The notes under the pieces were generated by a model. That model ran no database searches. It was not told the DNA's origin and worked only from the letters and a program-made list of their open reading frames with translations. From contig CAKSBP010000032.1 in NCBI GenBank assembly GCA_934438135.1, forward strand, positions 1-36,618: a stretch of DNA of 36,618 nt, in the 5' to 3' direction. Both the position numbers and the translations under genes were made by a program. Positions 22,773 through 31,127 of this stretch are shown one piece after another. Each line of letters begins with the position of its first letter. Position 1 is the stretch's first letter. The DNA is from an uncultured Clostridium sp. Lineage in GTDB: Bacteria; Bacillota; Clostridia; Lachnospirales; Lachnospiraceae.

Positions 22773-24038
22773 CTATCCTATAATCAAATACATGATAACG
22801 GCAGCAATGGTACTTGTAAGACCGACACACATTTCGTAAGGAATCAATTTTAAACGTTCTTTGATTGTCATGTTGACTGCACCGCCAGTCGCATGGAAGA
22901 AAGAACCATGTGGCAGAGAATCGATAACAGTTGCTCCTGCATGAATCATTGCACCGCCTGCTAAGGCAGAAACACCGGAAGCTGTTAATGTTCCTGCAAA
23001 TGTTTGGGAAGCAATGGTTGCACCTGCTGTAGTAGATGCGGTTGCACCTGCCATTAAAATACCAGCAATTGGAGCAAGCACGAATGCTGGCATGTTCATC
23101 CATTCTAATACATTGATTACATCATACTGAAGGGCAGACGCTTTAATGATACCAGAAATGGTACCTGTACCAATTAACAGAATAGAAACACCAATTACTT
23201 TTGTTAAACCAAATGCACTATATTCTTTAAAGTATTTTATTTTACCAGTTGCAAGAGCACAGATAAAACCACCAATTGGAAGAGCAATTAATGGGTCAAT
23301 TGTAATTCCACAGATTGGGCGAAGTGCAAGTAAAATAACAACCACAACCGGACCACTGATTGCTGCTAAGAAAGATGGCAGATTTGCCTGCTCTCTTGGT
23401 TCTAAGTCAGCCTCCGTAATCGGAGCCACATTTTTATTTCTTGTTAAAATTGTAGCAAGAACAATTGTGACAATCACTGCAAAAATAGCAGGAATTACAT
23501 TTCTTACCATTAAAGATGTTAAATCCACATTGAATGCTTCTGCTGTCGCAATGGTATTTGGATTAGGAGAAATAATATTTCCAGCCTTTCCACCACCAAT
23601 CATTGCAAGAAGAATGGATGCTTTGTTATACCCTGCTTTCTGTCCGATCGCTAAGGCAATTGGAGCTACAGTAATAACAGAAATATCGACAAATACACCT
23701 ACAGCACAGATAATAGCTGTTGCAATGGTTAACGCTGCAATGGCACGTTTCTGTCCAATTTTTTCTACAATGACTTCTGCAATCTTTTCTGCTGCACCTG
23801 TCTTAATCAATGCACCCGCAAGAATACCAGATGTCATGATTCGCAGTACAGAAGAAATCATTCCCTGTGAACCAGCAACCATTGTATCTACAGTCTTTAC
23901 CAGTCCTCCACCTCCGACAATTCCTCCAATCAGTGCACCTAAAATCAAGCTGTATGCAGGCTGCACTTTACGAATAATCAGGAAAATTGCTACCGCAAGT
24001 CCGATTAAAGCACCCAGAGTTGTAAAATCGTAATTCAT
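22773..24038 (-). CDS. GntP-family permease, probably for glycerate
   Basis: An integral membrane transporter of the gluconate permease (GntP) family. The 421-residue product is almost entirely hydrophobic, with about 12 membrane helices. Conserved family features include the loop GGGKAGNIISPNPNTIATAE in the first half and GATASTTAGATIASQ plus HAGATVIDSLPHGSFFH in the second. Substrates of this family are small sugar acids taken up with protons. Its start codon is one base after the stop of the glycerate kinase gene, so the two are translationally coupled. This makes D-glycerate the most likely substrate. The length is slightly below the usual 430-450. Confidence 0.9.
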   Translation of the reverse strand: MNYDFTTLGALIGLAVAIFLIIRKVQPAYSLILGALIGGIVGGGGLVKTVDTMVAGSQGMISSVLRIMTSGILAGALIKTGAAEKIAEVIVEKIGQKRAIAALTIATAIICAVGVFVDISVITVAPIALAIGQKAGYNKASILLAMIGGGKAGNIISPNPNTIATAEAFNVDLTSLMVRNVIPAIFAVIVTIVLATILTRNKNVAPITEADLEPREQANLPSFLAAISGPVVVVILLALRPICGITIDPLIALPIGGFICALATGKIKYFKEYSAFGLTKVIGVSILLIGTGTISGIIKASALQYDVINVLEWMNMPAFVLAPIAGILMAGATASTTAGATIASQTFAGTLTASGVSALAGGAMIHAGATVIDSLPHGSFFHATGGAVNMTIKERLKLIPYEMCVGLTSTIAAVIMYLIIG

Positions 24039-24039
24039 T

Positions 24040-25185
24040 CTAGTTTTCCTCCATTGTCTGAATCAGACGGAACACCTGTTCCACTGTATCAATTAAATTT
24101 TGTTTTGCATTTTCCGGATCCATTGCTTCCTCCAATGTTGTAGCACGACGAAGAACTGGGAAAAACGCATCAATTCCTTTTTGATTACATGCAACCGCAT
24201 CTTTTGTCACACATCCTGCAAACGCAAGTACCTTCTTATTATGTTTCTTTGCAAGTTCTGCAACACCAACTGGGGCTTTTCCCATAGCTGTCTGTCCGTC
24301 TAGACGGCCTTCTCCGGTAATCACAAAATCCGCTTTCTTAATATACTCTTCTAACATCGTTTCCTGTAAAACAATTTCAATACCTGATTCTAATACAGCA
24401 TTGGTAAAGCTTAAAAATGCAAATCCCAGACCACCTGCTGCTCCAGTTCCTGGATAATTCATATCGGCTTTTTCAAATTTTTGTTCTGCTAATTTTCCGT
24501 AATGTTCCATCCACTGATCCATTACTTTTACCATTTCCTCGGTCGCACCTTTCTGTGGACCATAAACAGCACTGCATCCAAGTTCTCCACACAATGGATT
24601 GGTTACATCACAGGCAACGTGGAATTCGCATTCTTTTAATTCTGGAAGAACATTTTTATCTGTGATATCTACCAGTTCTTCTAATCCCTTAGCACCGTAT
24701 TCTACCTGGTTTCCGTTGGCATCCAAGAAACCATAGCCAAGTGCCTGCAACATACCAATGCCACCATCGTTGGTTGCACTTCCGCCAATCCCTACAATAA
24801 AACGTCTACACCCTTTTCCAATTGCATCTTTAATCACTTCACCAACACCATATGTTGTAGTATGAAGTGGATTTTTTTCTTCATCAGAAACCAGTGTAAT
24901 TCCTGCTGCCCCAGCCATTTCTACAATTGCTGTTTTACTGCTTTCAATGATTCCATACTGACAGTTTACTGATTTTCCCGCAGGTCCTGTTACCATAACT
25001 TCCTGCATCGTTCCGTTCATCCCCTGTACCAGTGCATCTACCGTACCTTCTCCTCCATCAGCAAGAGGTCTAACCTCTACAACTGCATCTGATTTCACTT
25101 TTTTTATTCCATCACTAATCGCTTTTCCAGCTTCAAGTGATGTTAAACTTCCTTTTAATGAATCAATTGCTATTACAACATTCAT
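24040..25185 (-). CDS. glxK: Glycerate kinase
   Basis: Phosphorylates D-glycerate to a phosphoglycerate, usually 2-phosphoglycerate in this family, and so feeds lower glycolysis. The 381-residue product is a type I glycerate kinase (GarK/GlxK family) of normal length. Conserved segments are DSLKGSLTS at 8-16, PLADGGEGT at 40-48, GGSATNDGG at 134-142 and TGEGRLDGQT at 290-299. The start ATG follows GGAGGTATAG. It forms a two-gene operon with the GntP permease and lies opposite a CdaR-type regulator, a grouping known for glycerate and sugar diacid use in other bacteria. Confidence 0.94.
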   Translation of the reverse strand: MNVVIAIDSLKGSLTSLEAGKAISDGIKKVKSDAVVEVRPLADGGEGTVDALVQGMNGTMQEVMVTGPAGKSVNCQYGIIESSKTAIVEMAGAAGITLVSDEEKNPLHTTTYGVGEVIKDAIGKGCRRFIVGIGGSATNDGGIGMLQALGYGFLDANGNQVEYGAKGLEELVDITDKNVLPELKECEFHVACDVTNPLCGELGCSAVYGPQKGATEEMVKVMDQWMEHYGKLAEQKFEKADMNYPGTGAAGGLGFAFLSFTNAVLESGIEIVLQETMLEEYIKKADFVITGEGRLDGQTAMGKAPVGVAELAKKHNKKVLAFAGCVTKDAVACNQKGIDAFFPVLRRATTLEEAMDPENAKQNLIDTVEQVFRLIQTMEEN

Positions 25186-25215
25186 CTTCTATACCTCCTC
25201 GTTTGTTCTTAACCT

Positions 25216-25221
25216 ATTATA
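25216..25221 (-). promoter_or_regulatory. -10 element of the glycerate operon
   Basis: A perfect minus-strand TATAAT (25221-25216) lies about 30 bp before the glycerate kinase start. The -35 region at proper spacing reads TTTTTA, a poor match, which fits a promoter that needs an activator such as the divergently encoded CdaR-type protein. Confidence 0.45.
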
Positions 25222-25305
25222 GTAAATATTAACCATTCTAAAAATAGTACACATACTAAATTGTTTCTAATTTTGTACGAATTTATTATTACCAATAACA
25301 TCTAG

Positions 25306-25333
25306 GTGACTTTTCCCGTTTTTGTGATATCAT
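25306..25333 (+). promoter_or_regulatory. Candidate cdaR promoter
   Basis: -35 GTGACT (25306-25311) and -10 TATCAT (25328-25333) are 16 bp apart, each matching 4 of 6 consensus bases. The -10 lies within an imperfect palindrome TTGTGATATCATAACAA (25322-25338) that could be an operator. Confidence 0.4.
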
Positions 25334-25379
25334 AACAATAAGAAGGATGACATTCGATGGAAAGGATAGCTTAAATTAC

Positions 25380-26465
25380 ATGATTACGCACATTGACAGA
25401 AAACTAGCACAGCAGATTGTAAATACCGTAAAAGACGTCTGCGGACAGGATATTAATTTTATTGATACCAATGGAATTGTATTCGCCAGTACAGACGCAA
25501 AACGAATTGGAACCTTTCATGAAATTGCTTTAAAGGTGGCTTCTACCGGAAATACCCATGAAGTACTCTACAATAATATCCACGCCGGCTCCTATGAAGG
25601 TGTAAATCTTCCCGTCTATCACAATGGAAAAATTGTTGCAGTAATTGGCATCAGCGGCCCGCCTGATATTGCCAGAAAATATGCTTATCTTGCAGAACGT
25701 ATTACAAGTCTTTTAATCCGGGAACAGGAACTCAATGCCTATAGCCGGAATGAAGCCGATAAAAAAAATTATATTATTCAGACCCTGCTTTATGGAGAAA
25801 ATATTAATTATGAATATCTGCTCAGCACGATATCCAATATGAACATAGATAAGACCCAAGATATGCGAATTATTTTGATTCGACTGAATCCAAGATATAA
25901 CCGTGCAAATGTCTCTCTTTTGGAACAAAAAATCCAGAATTTATTCCAAACTGCAAATACACCACTATATACGTATCATTATCCCAATGAATATATCGCA
26001 GTATGCGAAGACCGCAATTTTATTTCCAACCAATCCTATTTTCAAGAATTCGCTAATAATTACAATGAAATTCTCCGAATCGGCGTTGGAAATGTAACTA
26101 GTATTTTTCAGCTTTCTGGTTCTTATAATGCCGCATCCATTGCAATTAACAGTATGCGTCCTGAAAACAACGGCTATTCTAATTTTGAAGATTTAACACT
26201 GGAAATGATACTGGGCACTCTGGATAAAAAAACGCAGGATGATTATCTAAGGCGGACCGTTTCCAAACTTTCCGAAGAAGATTTAAAACTGCTTCGTATT
26301 TATTATCATTCAGATATGTCTCTGACAAATACATGTAATCAGCTCTATATCCATAAAAATACATTACAGTATAAGTTAGACCGGATTAATCGTCTCTGCG
26401 GTCTCAATCCACGAAAATTTCAAGACGCAGTTGTGCTTTATATTGCCACCTGCCTGAAAGAGTAA
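25380..26465 (+). CDS. cdaR: CdaR-type regulator of glycerate use
   Basis: A transcriptional activator of the sugar diacid family; in E. coli CdaR responds to glycerate, galactarate and glucarate. The 361-residue product has an N-terminal diacid recognition domain (about 1-120; LAQQIVNTV, INFIDTNG, GTFHE, INLP-like VNLPVYHNGKIVAVIGISG) and a C-terminal PucR/HTH_30-type helix-turn-helix (about 300-360; SLTNTCNQLYIHKNTLQYKLDRI). The ATG at 25380 is chosen because homologues begin at this point relative to xxLAQQIV. An in-frame ATG at 25347 would add 11 residues, but its ribosome binding site would touch the start codon. It is divergent from the glycerate kinase and permease operon, its likely target. 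Confidence 0.9.
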   Translation: MITHIDRKLAQQIVNTVKDVCGQDINFIDTNGIVFASTDAKRIGTFHEIALKVASTGNTHEVLYNNIHAGSYEGVNLPVYHNGKIVAVIGISGPPDIARKYAYLAERITSLLIREQELNAYSRNEADKKNYIIQTLLYGENINYEYLLSTISNMNIDKTQDMRIILIRLNPRYNRANVSLLEQKIQNLFQTANTPLYTYHYPNEYIAVCEDRNFISNQSYFQEFANNYNEILRIGVGNVTSIFQLSGSYNAASIAINSMRPENNGYSNFEDLTLEMILGTLDKKTQDDYLRRTVSKLSEEDLKLLRIYYHSDMSLTNTCNQLYIHKNTLQYKLDRINRLCGLNPRKFQDAVVLYIATCLKE

Positions 26466-26468
26466 CGA

Positions 26469-26978
26469 CTAATCCCAGTACTGTCTGCCCCAGTGTTCAA
26501 AATCCCATTTCGGATCATATACATTGCATTCATAGTCTATGTAAAAGAGAATATTTCTATTGTAAATAAAATTTGTTGGAAAATAATCGATATTCAGATG
26601 TGCCGGATAAAGTTTCTGGCACATTTTTTGTATCTCCTCAAAATAAATTTCTGGAAGCCTGCCTTTTTTTCTCTCTTCAGAAACGGTATCTCCTGGTATG
26701 TATTCTTTTACAATTCGTTCATTTTCCTTATCAACATCTAAGAGTTTTGGCAGAGTAATTCCGACTTTTGACAAGGTTTCATAATCTTTAAGTTCGCTTT
26801 CAATTTTATTACCAAACTGGTAATAATCACAGGGTTCGTGATGAATCTGTTTTAGGACAACCTGCTTTCCTTTTGGAGTTATGGCTAGATAGGAATAGCC
26901 ACCTTTTCCTTTGCCAAGAAGACTTGTTATTTGGTAGGATTGGTTGTTTACGTTTAACTGATGTGGATGTTGGTTCAT
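26469..26978 (-). CDS. Small protein-kinase-fold protein
   Basis: A 169-residue protein with the core marks of the protein kinase/aminoglycoside phosphotransferase fold, much shorter than typical kinases (250 or more). It shows a glycine-rich loop GKGKGG at 22-27, the ATP-binding lysine Lys43 in VVLKQI, a catalytic loop NIDYFPTN with Asp131 and Asn136, and a metal-binding Asp148 in YIDYE in place of DFG. The activation segment and most of the C lobe are missing. All four key residues are present, so phosphotransfer is possible, but the substrate cannot be guessed. The start ATG follows AAAGGAG. It converges with cdaR, with only three bases between the stops. Confidence 0.75.
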   Translation of the reverse strand: MNQHPHQLNVNNQSYQITSLLGKGKGGYSYLAITPKGKQVVLKQIHHEPCDYYQFGNKIESELKDYETLSKVGITLPKLLDVDKENERIVKEYIPGDTVSEERKKGRLPEIYFEEIQKMCQKLYPAHLNIDYFPTNFIYNRNILFYIDYECNVYDPKWDFEHWGRQYWD

Positions 26979-27104
26979 GAAATGGCTCCTTTCATTTTCT
27001 TACTCACTCTGATTGGTGCAGTCATAATAGTTTGTTGTGATGAAATCCTTCTATTCTTTTACTAAATTCTGTACATATTCAGCAGATGATGTTATTAAAT
27101 ATAC

Positions 27105-27146
27105 AAAAAAGACCCTCTCCATAATCGCGAAATTACAGACCAGGCC
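27105..27146 (-). terminator. Terminator of the fbp/alkyltransferase unit
   Basis: On the minus strand an RNA stem with several G-U pairs (GGCCT with GGGTC outside, TCTGTAAT with ATTATGGA inside, six-base loop TTCGCG) spans 27146-27111 and is followed directly by six Ts (27110-27105). Confidence 0.75.
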
Positions 27147-27173
27147 TTTATAAATGTTACTCCTTCTTTCTTC

Positions 27174-27392
27174 TTATTGCTTTTCCAAATCCAGCAGATA
27201 TTTTTTCACCAAAAGTCCTGCTTCAAATCCGGCCAGGCTTTTATTAGCTCCAATTACCCGATGGCATGGCACAACAATTAGTAATGGTTTTTTATGATTT
27301 GCCCCTCCCACAGCCCGTGAAGCCTTCGGTCTGCCAATTTGGCTGGCAATCTCACCATAGCTTACCGCCTCACCATATGGAAAATAATTCAT
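27174..27392 (-). CDS. Minimal O6-alkylguanine-DNA alkyltransferase-like protein
   Basis: Only 72 residues, but it contains nearly the whole active-site half of the DNA alkyltransferase domain: YGEAVSYGEIASQIG, the Arg-finger region RAVGGA (Arg26) and the acceptor cysteine Cys43 in VVPCHRVIG. It ends with the usual GxxxGLxxKxxLLxLE pattern. The N-terminal domain and the first helix of the catalytic domain are absent; normal Ogt/Ada proteins have 150 or more residues. GAGGTGG lies 5 bases before the ATG and an in-frame stop is just upstream, so the short form has its own translation signals. It could be a remnant, or a functional small alkyltransferase or alkyltransferase-like protein that keeps its cysteine. 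It follows fbp by 29 bp and shares its terminator. Confidence 0.75.
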   Translation of the reverse strand: MNYFPYGEAVSYGEIASQIGRPKASRAVGGANHKKPLLIVVPCHRVIGANKSLAGFEAGLLVKKYLLDLEKQ

Positions 27393-27421
27393 TACTCCAC
27401 CTCATATTTCAGTTATCTGTG

Positions 27422-29299
27422 TTAGATTTCTCCATTTCGGTAAGCATAAAGTAACTGTTTCAAATCCTCGATATCTGCAAGAATTTTCTTTCCATTGTCT
27501 GTATTTCTTACCATAACTCTGGAATTTTCAGTTTCTATCATTTCTGAGCTGGATTCAATATCTTTGTTTTCCCGCAATGCTTTATATACACTTTCAAATG
27601 GCTGGTGTGCCTTAATCCGCATTCCATGGGAATTATAAATTAGTGTATATCCTGCAATACCAGTTGTTTTGTGATACTCCTTGCAGAAGCCTCCATCAAT
27701 AACAATTAATCTTCCATTCGCCCGGATTGGCCGCTCTCCCAAACCAACCTTTACAGGTGTATGTCCGTTAATAATGTGTGACATAGGCGAATACAACTCA
27801 AATTCCCTTAAAATCATGTTACAAGTCTTTTCTGTATGATAAAACTGATAATATGCGTTAACCTCTTCTTTCCATGCCTCCGGTTCACTGACAAACGTAC
27901 GTTCAAATGTCTTTACATTCCGCCCTGATAATGGAGATTTTCTGCCACACCAAAGGTACCACATAAAATCCAATGCTTCTGTATCTTTTGTTCCATAATA
28001 AGCTCTTCGTGCCATCTTCTCAGCAAAATCAAAATAGGCTTTTCCTTTATACGTGTTTCCAGAAATCGTAACTCCTTCCATATTACCGCTTGAGTCCAGT
28101 GGTACACAGCCATGAAATAAAAGATTTCCATTATATCTTCGGTACATGCTTCCCTTTTCATAAAGAAATTCAATATGAGATTTTAAACGTCTGCTATTGT
28201 GAAACGCTGCTTTTAGTTCATCCATAATTTCCTTCTCTTCTTTGGAAAGTTCATACGGATGTTCCATATCCACCGTTGGGAAATCATTGTCCCGCAATGC
28301 ATACACCTTTCCTCCGGTTTCTACGCAGCAGTTTTCTAAATCCATACGATGTAACAGCCTTCTGTCATCCATTTCATACTCTGGATGTCTGGCAATAATC
28401 TGCCCTTCCAGTTTTAAAAGAATTACAGAAACTGCCTTCAACGCAGCATCCATCGGTTCCTGATTCTGGTATACTTTTTCTCCAAACAATGCCAGTTTCC
28501 TTAAGCTGATTCCATAACCACTCTCCAGAATCTTCTCACTCCGGTACTTAATATTTACGCGAACAACATTTGCAATACATGCTTCACTGCCTGCCACTGC
28601 TCCCATCCACATAATATCATGGTTTCCCCACTCGATATCCAGAGAATGATAGCTCATCAGCATATCCAGTATCCGATCTGCACATGGTCCACGGTCGAAA
28701 ATATCACCTACAATATGAAGATGATCCACAGCAAGCCTTTTAATCAGTCCAGATAATGCAAGAATGAATTCATCTGCATTTTCAATTTTTATAATGGTTT
28801 CCAATATTTCTTCATGATACCGTACCTGATTATTATCCTCATCCTTCTGCACATGAAGCAGTTCATCAATAATATATGCAAACTCTTCCGGCATCGCCTT
28901 TCTTACTTTCGACCTTGTATACTTCGATGATAACAGCTTGGCAATTTCAATCAGCTGATTTAATGTCATCCGATACCATTCGTCCAGATTATGTCCCTTT
29001 TTCTTAATCAGTTCCAGCTTTTCCCTTGGATAATACACCAATGTGCAGATTTCCTGACACTCCTCATCACTGAGGGTATCTCCAAACAGCCGGTCCACTT
29101 TCTCCCGAATAACCCCTGAGCAGTTATTTAAAATATGGCAGAACGCCTCATATTCCCCATGTAAATCACTCATAAAATGTTCCGTTCCCTTAGGCAGGTT
29201 CAAAATTGCATTTAAATTAATAATTTCCCTACAGACTGATTGGGATGACGGATATTTTTCTGAAAGCAGCTGTAAATACCTTTTCTGTTCTTCTGACAT
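27422..29299 (-). CDS. fbp: Fructose-1,6-bisphosphatase, class III
   Basis: Hydrolyses fructose 1,6-bisphosphate to fructose 6-phosphate in gluconeogenesis. The 625-residue product belongs to the Firmicutes class III family, a metallophosphoesterase unrelated to the common class I enzyme; the B. subtilis enzyme is slightly longer. Metal-binding motifs are in the normal order: SDLHGE around 44-49, GDIFDRG at 198-204, GNHD at 225-228 and NGHTPV in the last quarter. The start ATG follows AAAGGTGG. A promoter with a perfect -10 and a 12-bp hairpin near the predicted 5' end of the message precede it. The small alkyltransferase gene follows in the same direction. Confidence 0.96.
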   Translation of the reverse strand: MSEEQKRYLQLLSEKYPSSQSVCREIINLNAILNLPKGTEHFMSDLHGEYEAFCHILNNCSGVIREKVDRLFGDTLSDEECQEICTLVYYPREKLELIKKKGHNLDEWYRMTLNQLIEIAKLLSSKYTRSKVRKAMPEEFAYIIDELLHVQKDEDNNQVRYHEEILETIIKIENADEFILALSGLIKRLAVDHLHIVGDIFDRGPCADRILDMLMSYHSLDIEWGNHDIMWMGAVAGSEACIANVVRVNIKYRSEKILESGYGISLRKLALFGEKVYQNQEPMDAALKAVSVILLKLEGQIIARHPEYEMDDRRLLHRMDLENCCVETGGKVYALRDNDFPTVDMEHPYELSKEEKEIMDELKAAFHNSRRLKSHIEFLYEKGSMYRRYNGNLLFHGCVPLDSSGNMEGVTISGNTYKGKAYFDFAEKMARRAYYGTKDTEALDFMWYLWCGRKSPLSGRNVKTFERTFVSEPEAWKEEVNAYYQFYHTEKTCNMILREFELYSPMSHIINGHTPVKVGLGERPIRANGRLIVIDGGFCKEYHKTTGIAGYTLIYNSHGMRIKAHQPFESVYKALRENKDIESSSEMIETENSRVMVRNTDNGKKILADIEDLKQLLYAYRNGEI

Positions 29300-29335
29300 A
29301 ATCCACCTTTATTATCTGTTCCATTTCTGTTATTT

Positions 29336-29401
29336 CTTTCTGTAGTTTTCTAACTACAGAAAGATTCTTTTATTATACTATCTCTTCTGTGTATTATGCA
29401 A
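29336..29401 (-). promoter_or_regulatory. fbp promoter with 5'-terminal hairpin
   Basis: On the minus strand -35 TTGCAT (29401-29396, weak) and a perfect -10 TATAAT (29377-29372) are 18 bp apart. The perfect 12-bp inverted repeat CTTTCTGTAGTT/AACTACAGAAAG (29363-29352, 29347-29336, loop of four) begins almost exactly at the predicted transcription start. It could be a protective 5' hairpin in the RNA or an operator for a repressor. The rest of 29378-29474 is AT-rich and holds nothing else I can name. Confidence 0.6.
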
Positions 29402-29474
29402 GATTTCCTATGTCAGATACAAAAAACGTCTATACTATAATACTATACATAATAAAATCTTTCTATTCTATCTT

Positions 29475-30239
29475 CTAATCAATACATACCTGATTAAATG
29501 CTTCATATATTTTTTTTCCATTCACTGCCTCTTTTTCTTCTCCTGTCTTATCAAATACAACCTCTCCTTGATGCATCATAAGCAGGCGGTTTCCATATTC
29601 CGCTGCATAACGCAGATTATGGGTAACCATAAGCGTAGTCACATGCTTCTGCTCTACAATCTGTCTGGTTAGCTTCATAATCAGTTCTGCTGTTTTTGGA
29701 TCCAATGCTGCTGTATGTTCATCTAAAAGTAAAAATTCTATTGGTGACATAACTGCCATCAACAACGCCAGTGCCTGTCTCTGACCACCAGATAATGCAC
29801 TTACTTTCACATCCAGTTTATTTTCCAGTCCAAGATTTAAATGGCTCAGGGATTCTCGATAACTTTCCACTCTCTTTTTATCTGTTCCAGGAGTAAGTCC
29901 AAACTTTTTCCCTTTCTGGTCAGCAAGTGACATATTTTCAAGAATAGTCATCGATGGACAGGTTCCAAGTGCAGGATTTTGAAAAACTCTCCCTATTTTC
30001 TTTTGGCGGCGGAATTCTTTCATACCTGTAATATCCTTTCCATTCATAATAATACTCCCGCCATCTACCGGAATGCTTCCACAAATCAAATTCAATAAAG
30101 AAGTTTTTCCAGAACCATTACTTCCAACAACTGATATAAATTCTCCATCCTGTATAGTAAGACTGAACCCATGAAAAAGACAAGTCTCATTTGCAGTGCC
30201 TTTATTATAGTATTTCTGTATGTTTTTCATTTCAAGCAC
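29475..30239 (-). CDS. trpZ: ABC transporter ATPase, TrpZ-type
   Basis: The ATP-hydrolysing subunit of an importer. The 254-residue product has Walker A GSNGSGKT at 39-46, Q-loop Gln87, signature LSGGQ at 149-153, Walker B FLLLDE at 169-174 and an H-loop in LMVTHNL. The start is GTG at 30239, supported by GAGGGGGAA six bases upstream, giving an 8-base overlap with the permease gene; an ATG at 30230 is the alternative. It is the last of five genes trpB-trpA-trpX-trpY-trpZ. The TrpXYZ name is by analogy with the predicted tryptophan transporter of Firmicutes and rests on gene set and context. Confidence 0.85.
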   Translation of the reverse strand: MLEMKNIQKYYNKGTANETCLFHGFSLTIQDGEFISVVGSNGSGKTSLLNLICGSIPVDGGSIIMNGKDITGMKEFRRQKKIGRVFQNPALGTCPSMTILENMSLADQKGKKFGLTPGTDKKRVESYRESLSHLNLGLENKLDVKVSALSGGQRQALALLMAVMSPIEFLLLDEHTAALDPKTAELIMKLTRQIVEQKHVTTLMVTHNLRYAAEYGNRLLMMHQGEVVFDKTGEEKEAVNGKKIYEAFNQVCID

Positions 30240-31125
30240 TCTGCTTCCCCCTCTTTCTATCCATGCACAAAACCAAAATAACCAAAAACAGAACTGCCGT
30301 TACTAATTTTAAATCATTTGCAGATAAATTACATTTAATAGCAAATGCAACACACAATTTATAAAGTATAGAACCAATTACAACTGCTGATGTCGGCCGG
30401 ATAAATTTTACCTTTCCTAATAATGCTGTACCCATAATTACACTTGCAAGTCCCAGTACCATCGTACCAGTACCACAGGATACATCAAAATATCTTTGCT
30501 GCTGACATAGGACACAGCCGCTCAACGCTACCAGTCCATTTGAAACTGCCAGACCTAAAATTTTAACCAGCCCACTGTCTTTTGCAAGAGATGTTACAAG
30601 TACCTCATTATCACCAGCCGCCCGAAGCAGATATCCTGATTTTGTTTTAAGATATATATCCAGCATGTATTTGCTTGCCAAGGCAACTACAACTGCCACT
30701 CCCAATGTCTGAAAACGCCGACAGGACTCTGGCAGTAAAGCATTTAGAAATGCATTATCAAAAATCGTTTCTTTTCCAAAAATAGGAACATTGGCTGAAC
30801 CTGCTATCCTTAAATTTACTGTATAGAGACCTGTCATAACAATAATACCAGAAAGCAGGTCACGAACCTGACATTTAACATGTATAATACCAGTAACTAT
30901 TCCAGCCAGCACACCTGCAAAAAAAGCCGCAACTAGTGTAATATAAGGATTTACTCCTCTTTCCAGAAGACTGACGGTTACGGCAGCCCCTAATGGAAAA
31001 CTGCCATCTACCGTAAGGTCTGGAAAATCTAATATTTTATATGTAATATAAATGCCTAATGCCATAATTGCATAGATAATTCCTTGTTCACATACTCCTA
31101 AAAGCATTGTTATCAGCATGTTCAT
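30232..31125 (-). CDS. trpY: ABC transporter permease, TrpY-type
   Basis: The membrane subunit of the importer. The 297-residue product has about 8-9 hydrophobic helices and the pattern of the branched-chain/ribose-type permease family (LDFPDLTVDGSFPLGAAVT near 31-50; LGLAVSNGLVALSGCVLCQQQ in the second half). This family pairs with the ABC_sub_bind type of binding protein encoded upstream. The start ATG at 31125 follows GGAGG, which overlaps the end of the binding-protein gene, so translation is coupled. The likely substrate is tryptophan or a related compound, inferred from the trp genes in the operon. Confidence 0.87.
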   Translation of the reverse strand: MNMLITMLLGVCEQGIIYAIMALGIYITYKILDFPDLTVDGSFPLGAAVTVSLLERGVNPYITLVAAFFAGVLAGIVTGIIHVKCQVRDLLSGIIVMTGLYTVNLRIAGSANVPIFGKETIFDNAFLNALLPESCRRFQTLGVAVVVALASKYMLDIYLKTKSGYLLRAAGDNEVLVTSLAKDSGLVKILGLAVSNGLVALSGCVLCQQQRYFDVSCGTGTMVLGLASVIMGTALLGKVKFIRPTSAVVIGSILYKLCVAFAIKCNLSANDLKLVTAVLFLVILVLCMDRKRGKQSA

Positions 31126-31127
31126 CT

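Noticed and set aside
23146..24033. 295-codon open frame antisense to the GntP permease gene, and similar long antisense frames at 6629-7030 and 9409-9864
   Set aside because: They mirror the codon pattern of strongly supported genes on the other strand, have no ribosome binding sites and show no recognisable protein motifs.
25322..25338. Rex-like operator at the cdaR promoter (TTGTGATATCATAACAA)
   Set aside because: It is 17 bp long, one short of the Rex spacing, with poor symmetry, and there is no metabolic reason to expect Rex control of a glycerate regulator.
29432..29447. Tandem 8-bp repeat ATACTATA upstream of fbp
   Set aside because: Very AT-rich and short; likely chance in this composition.
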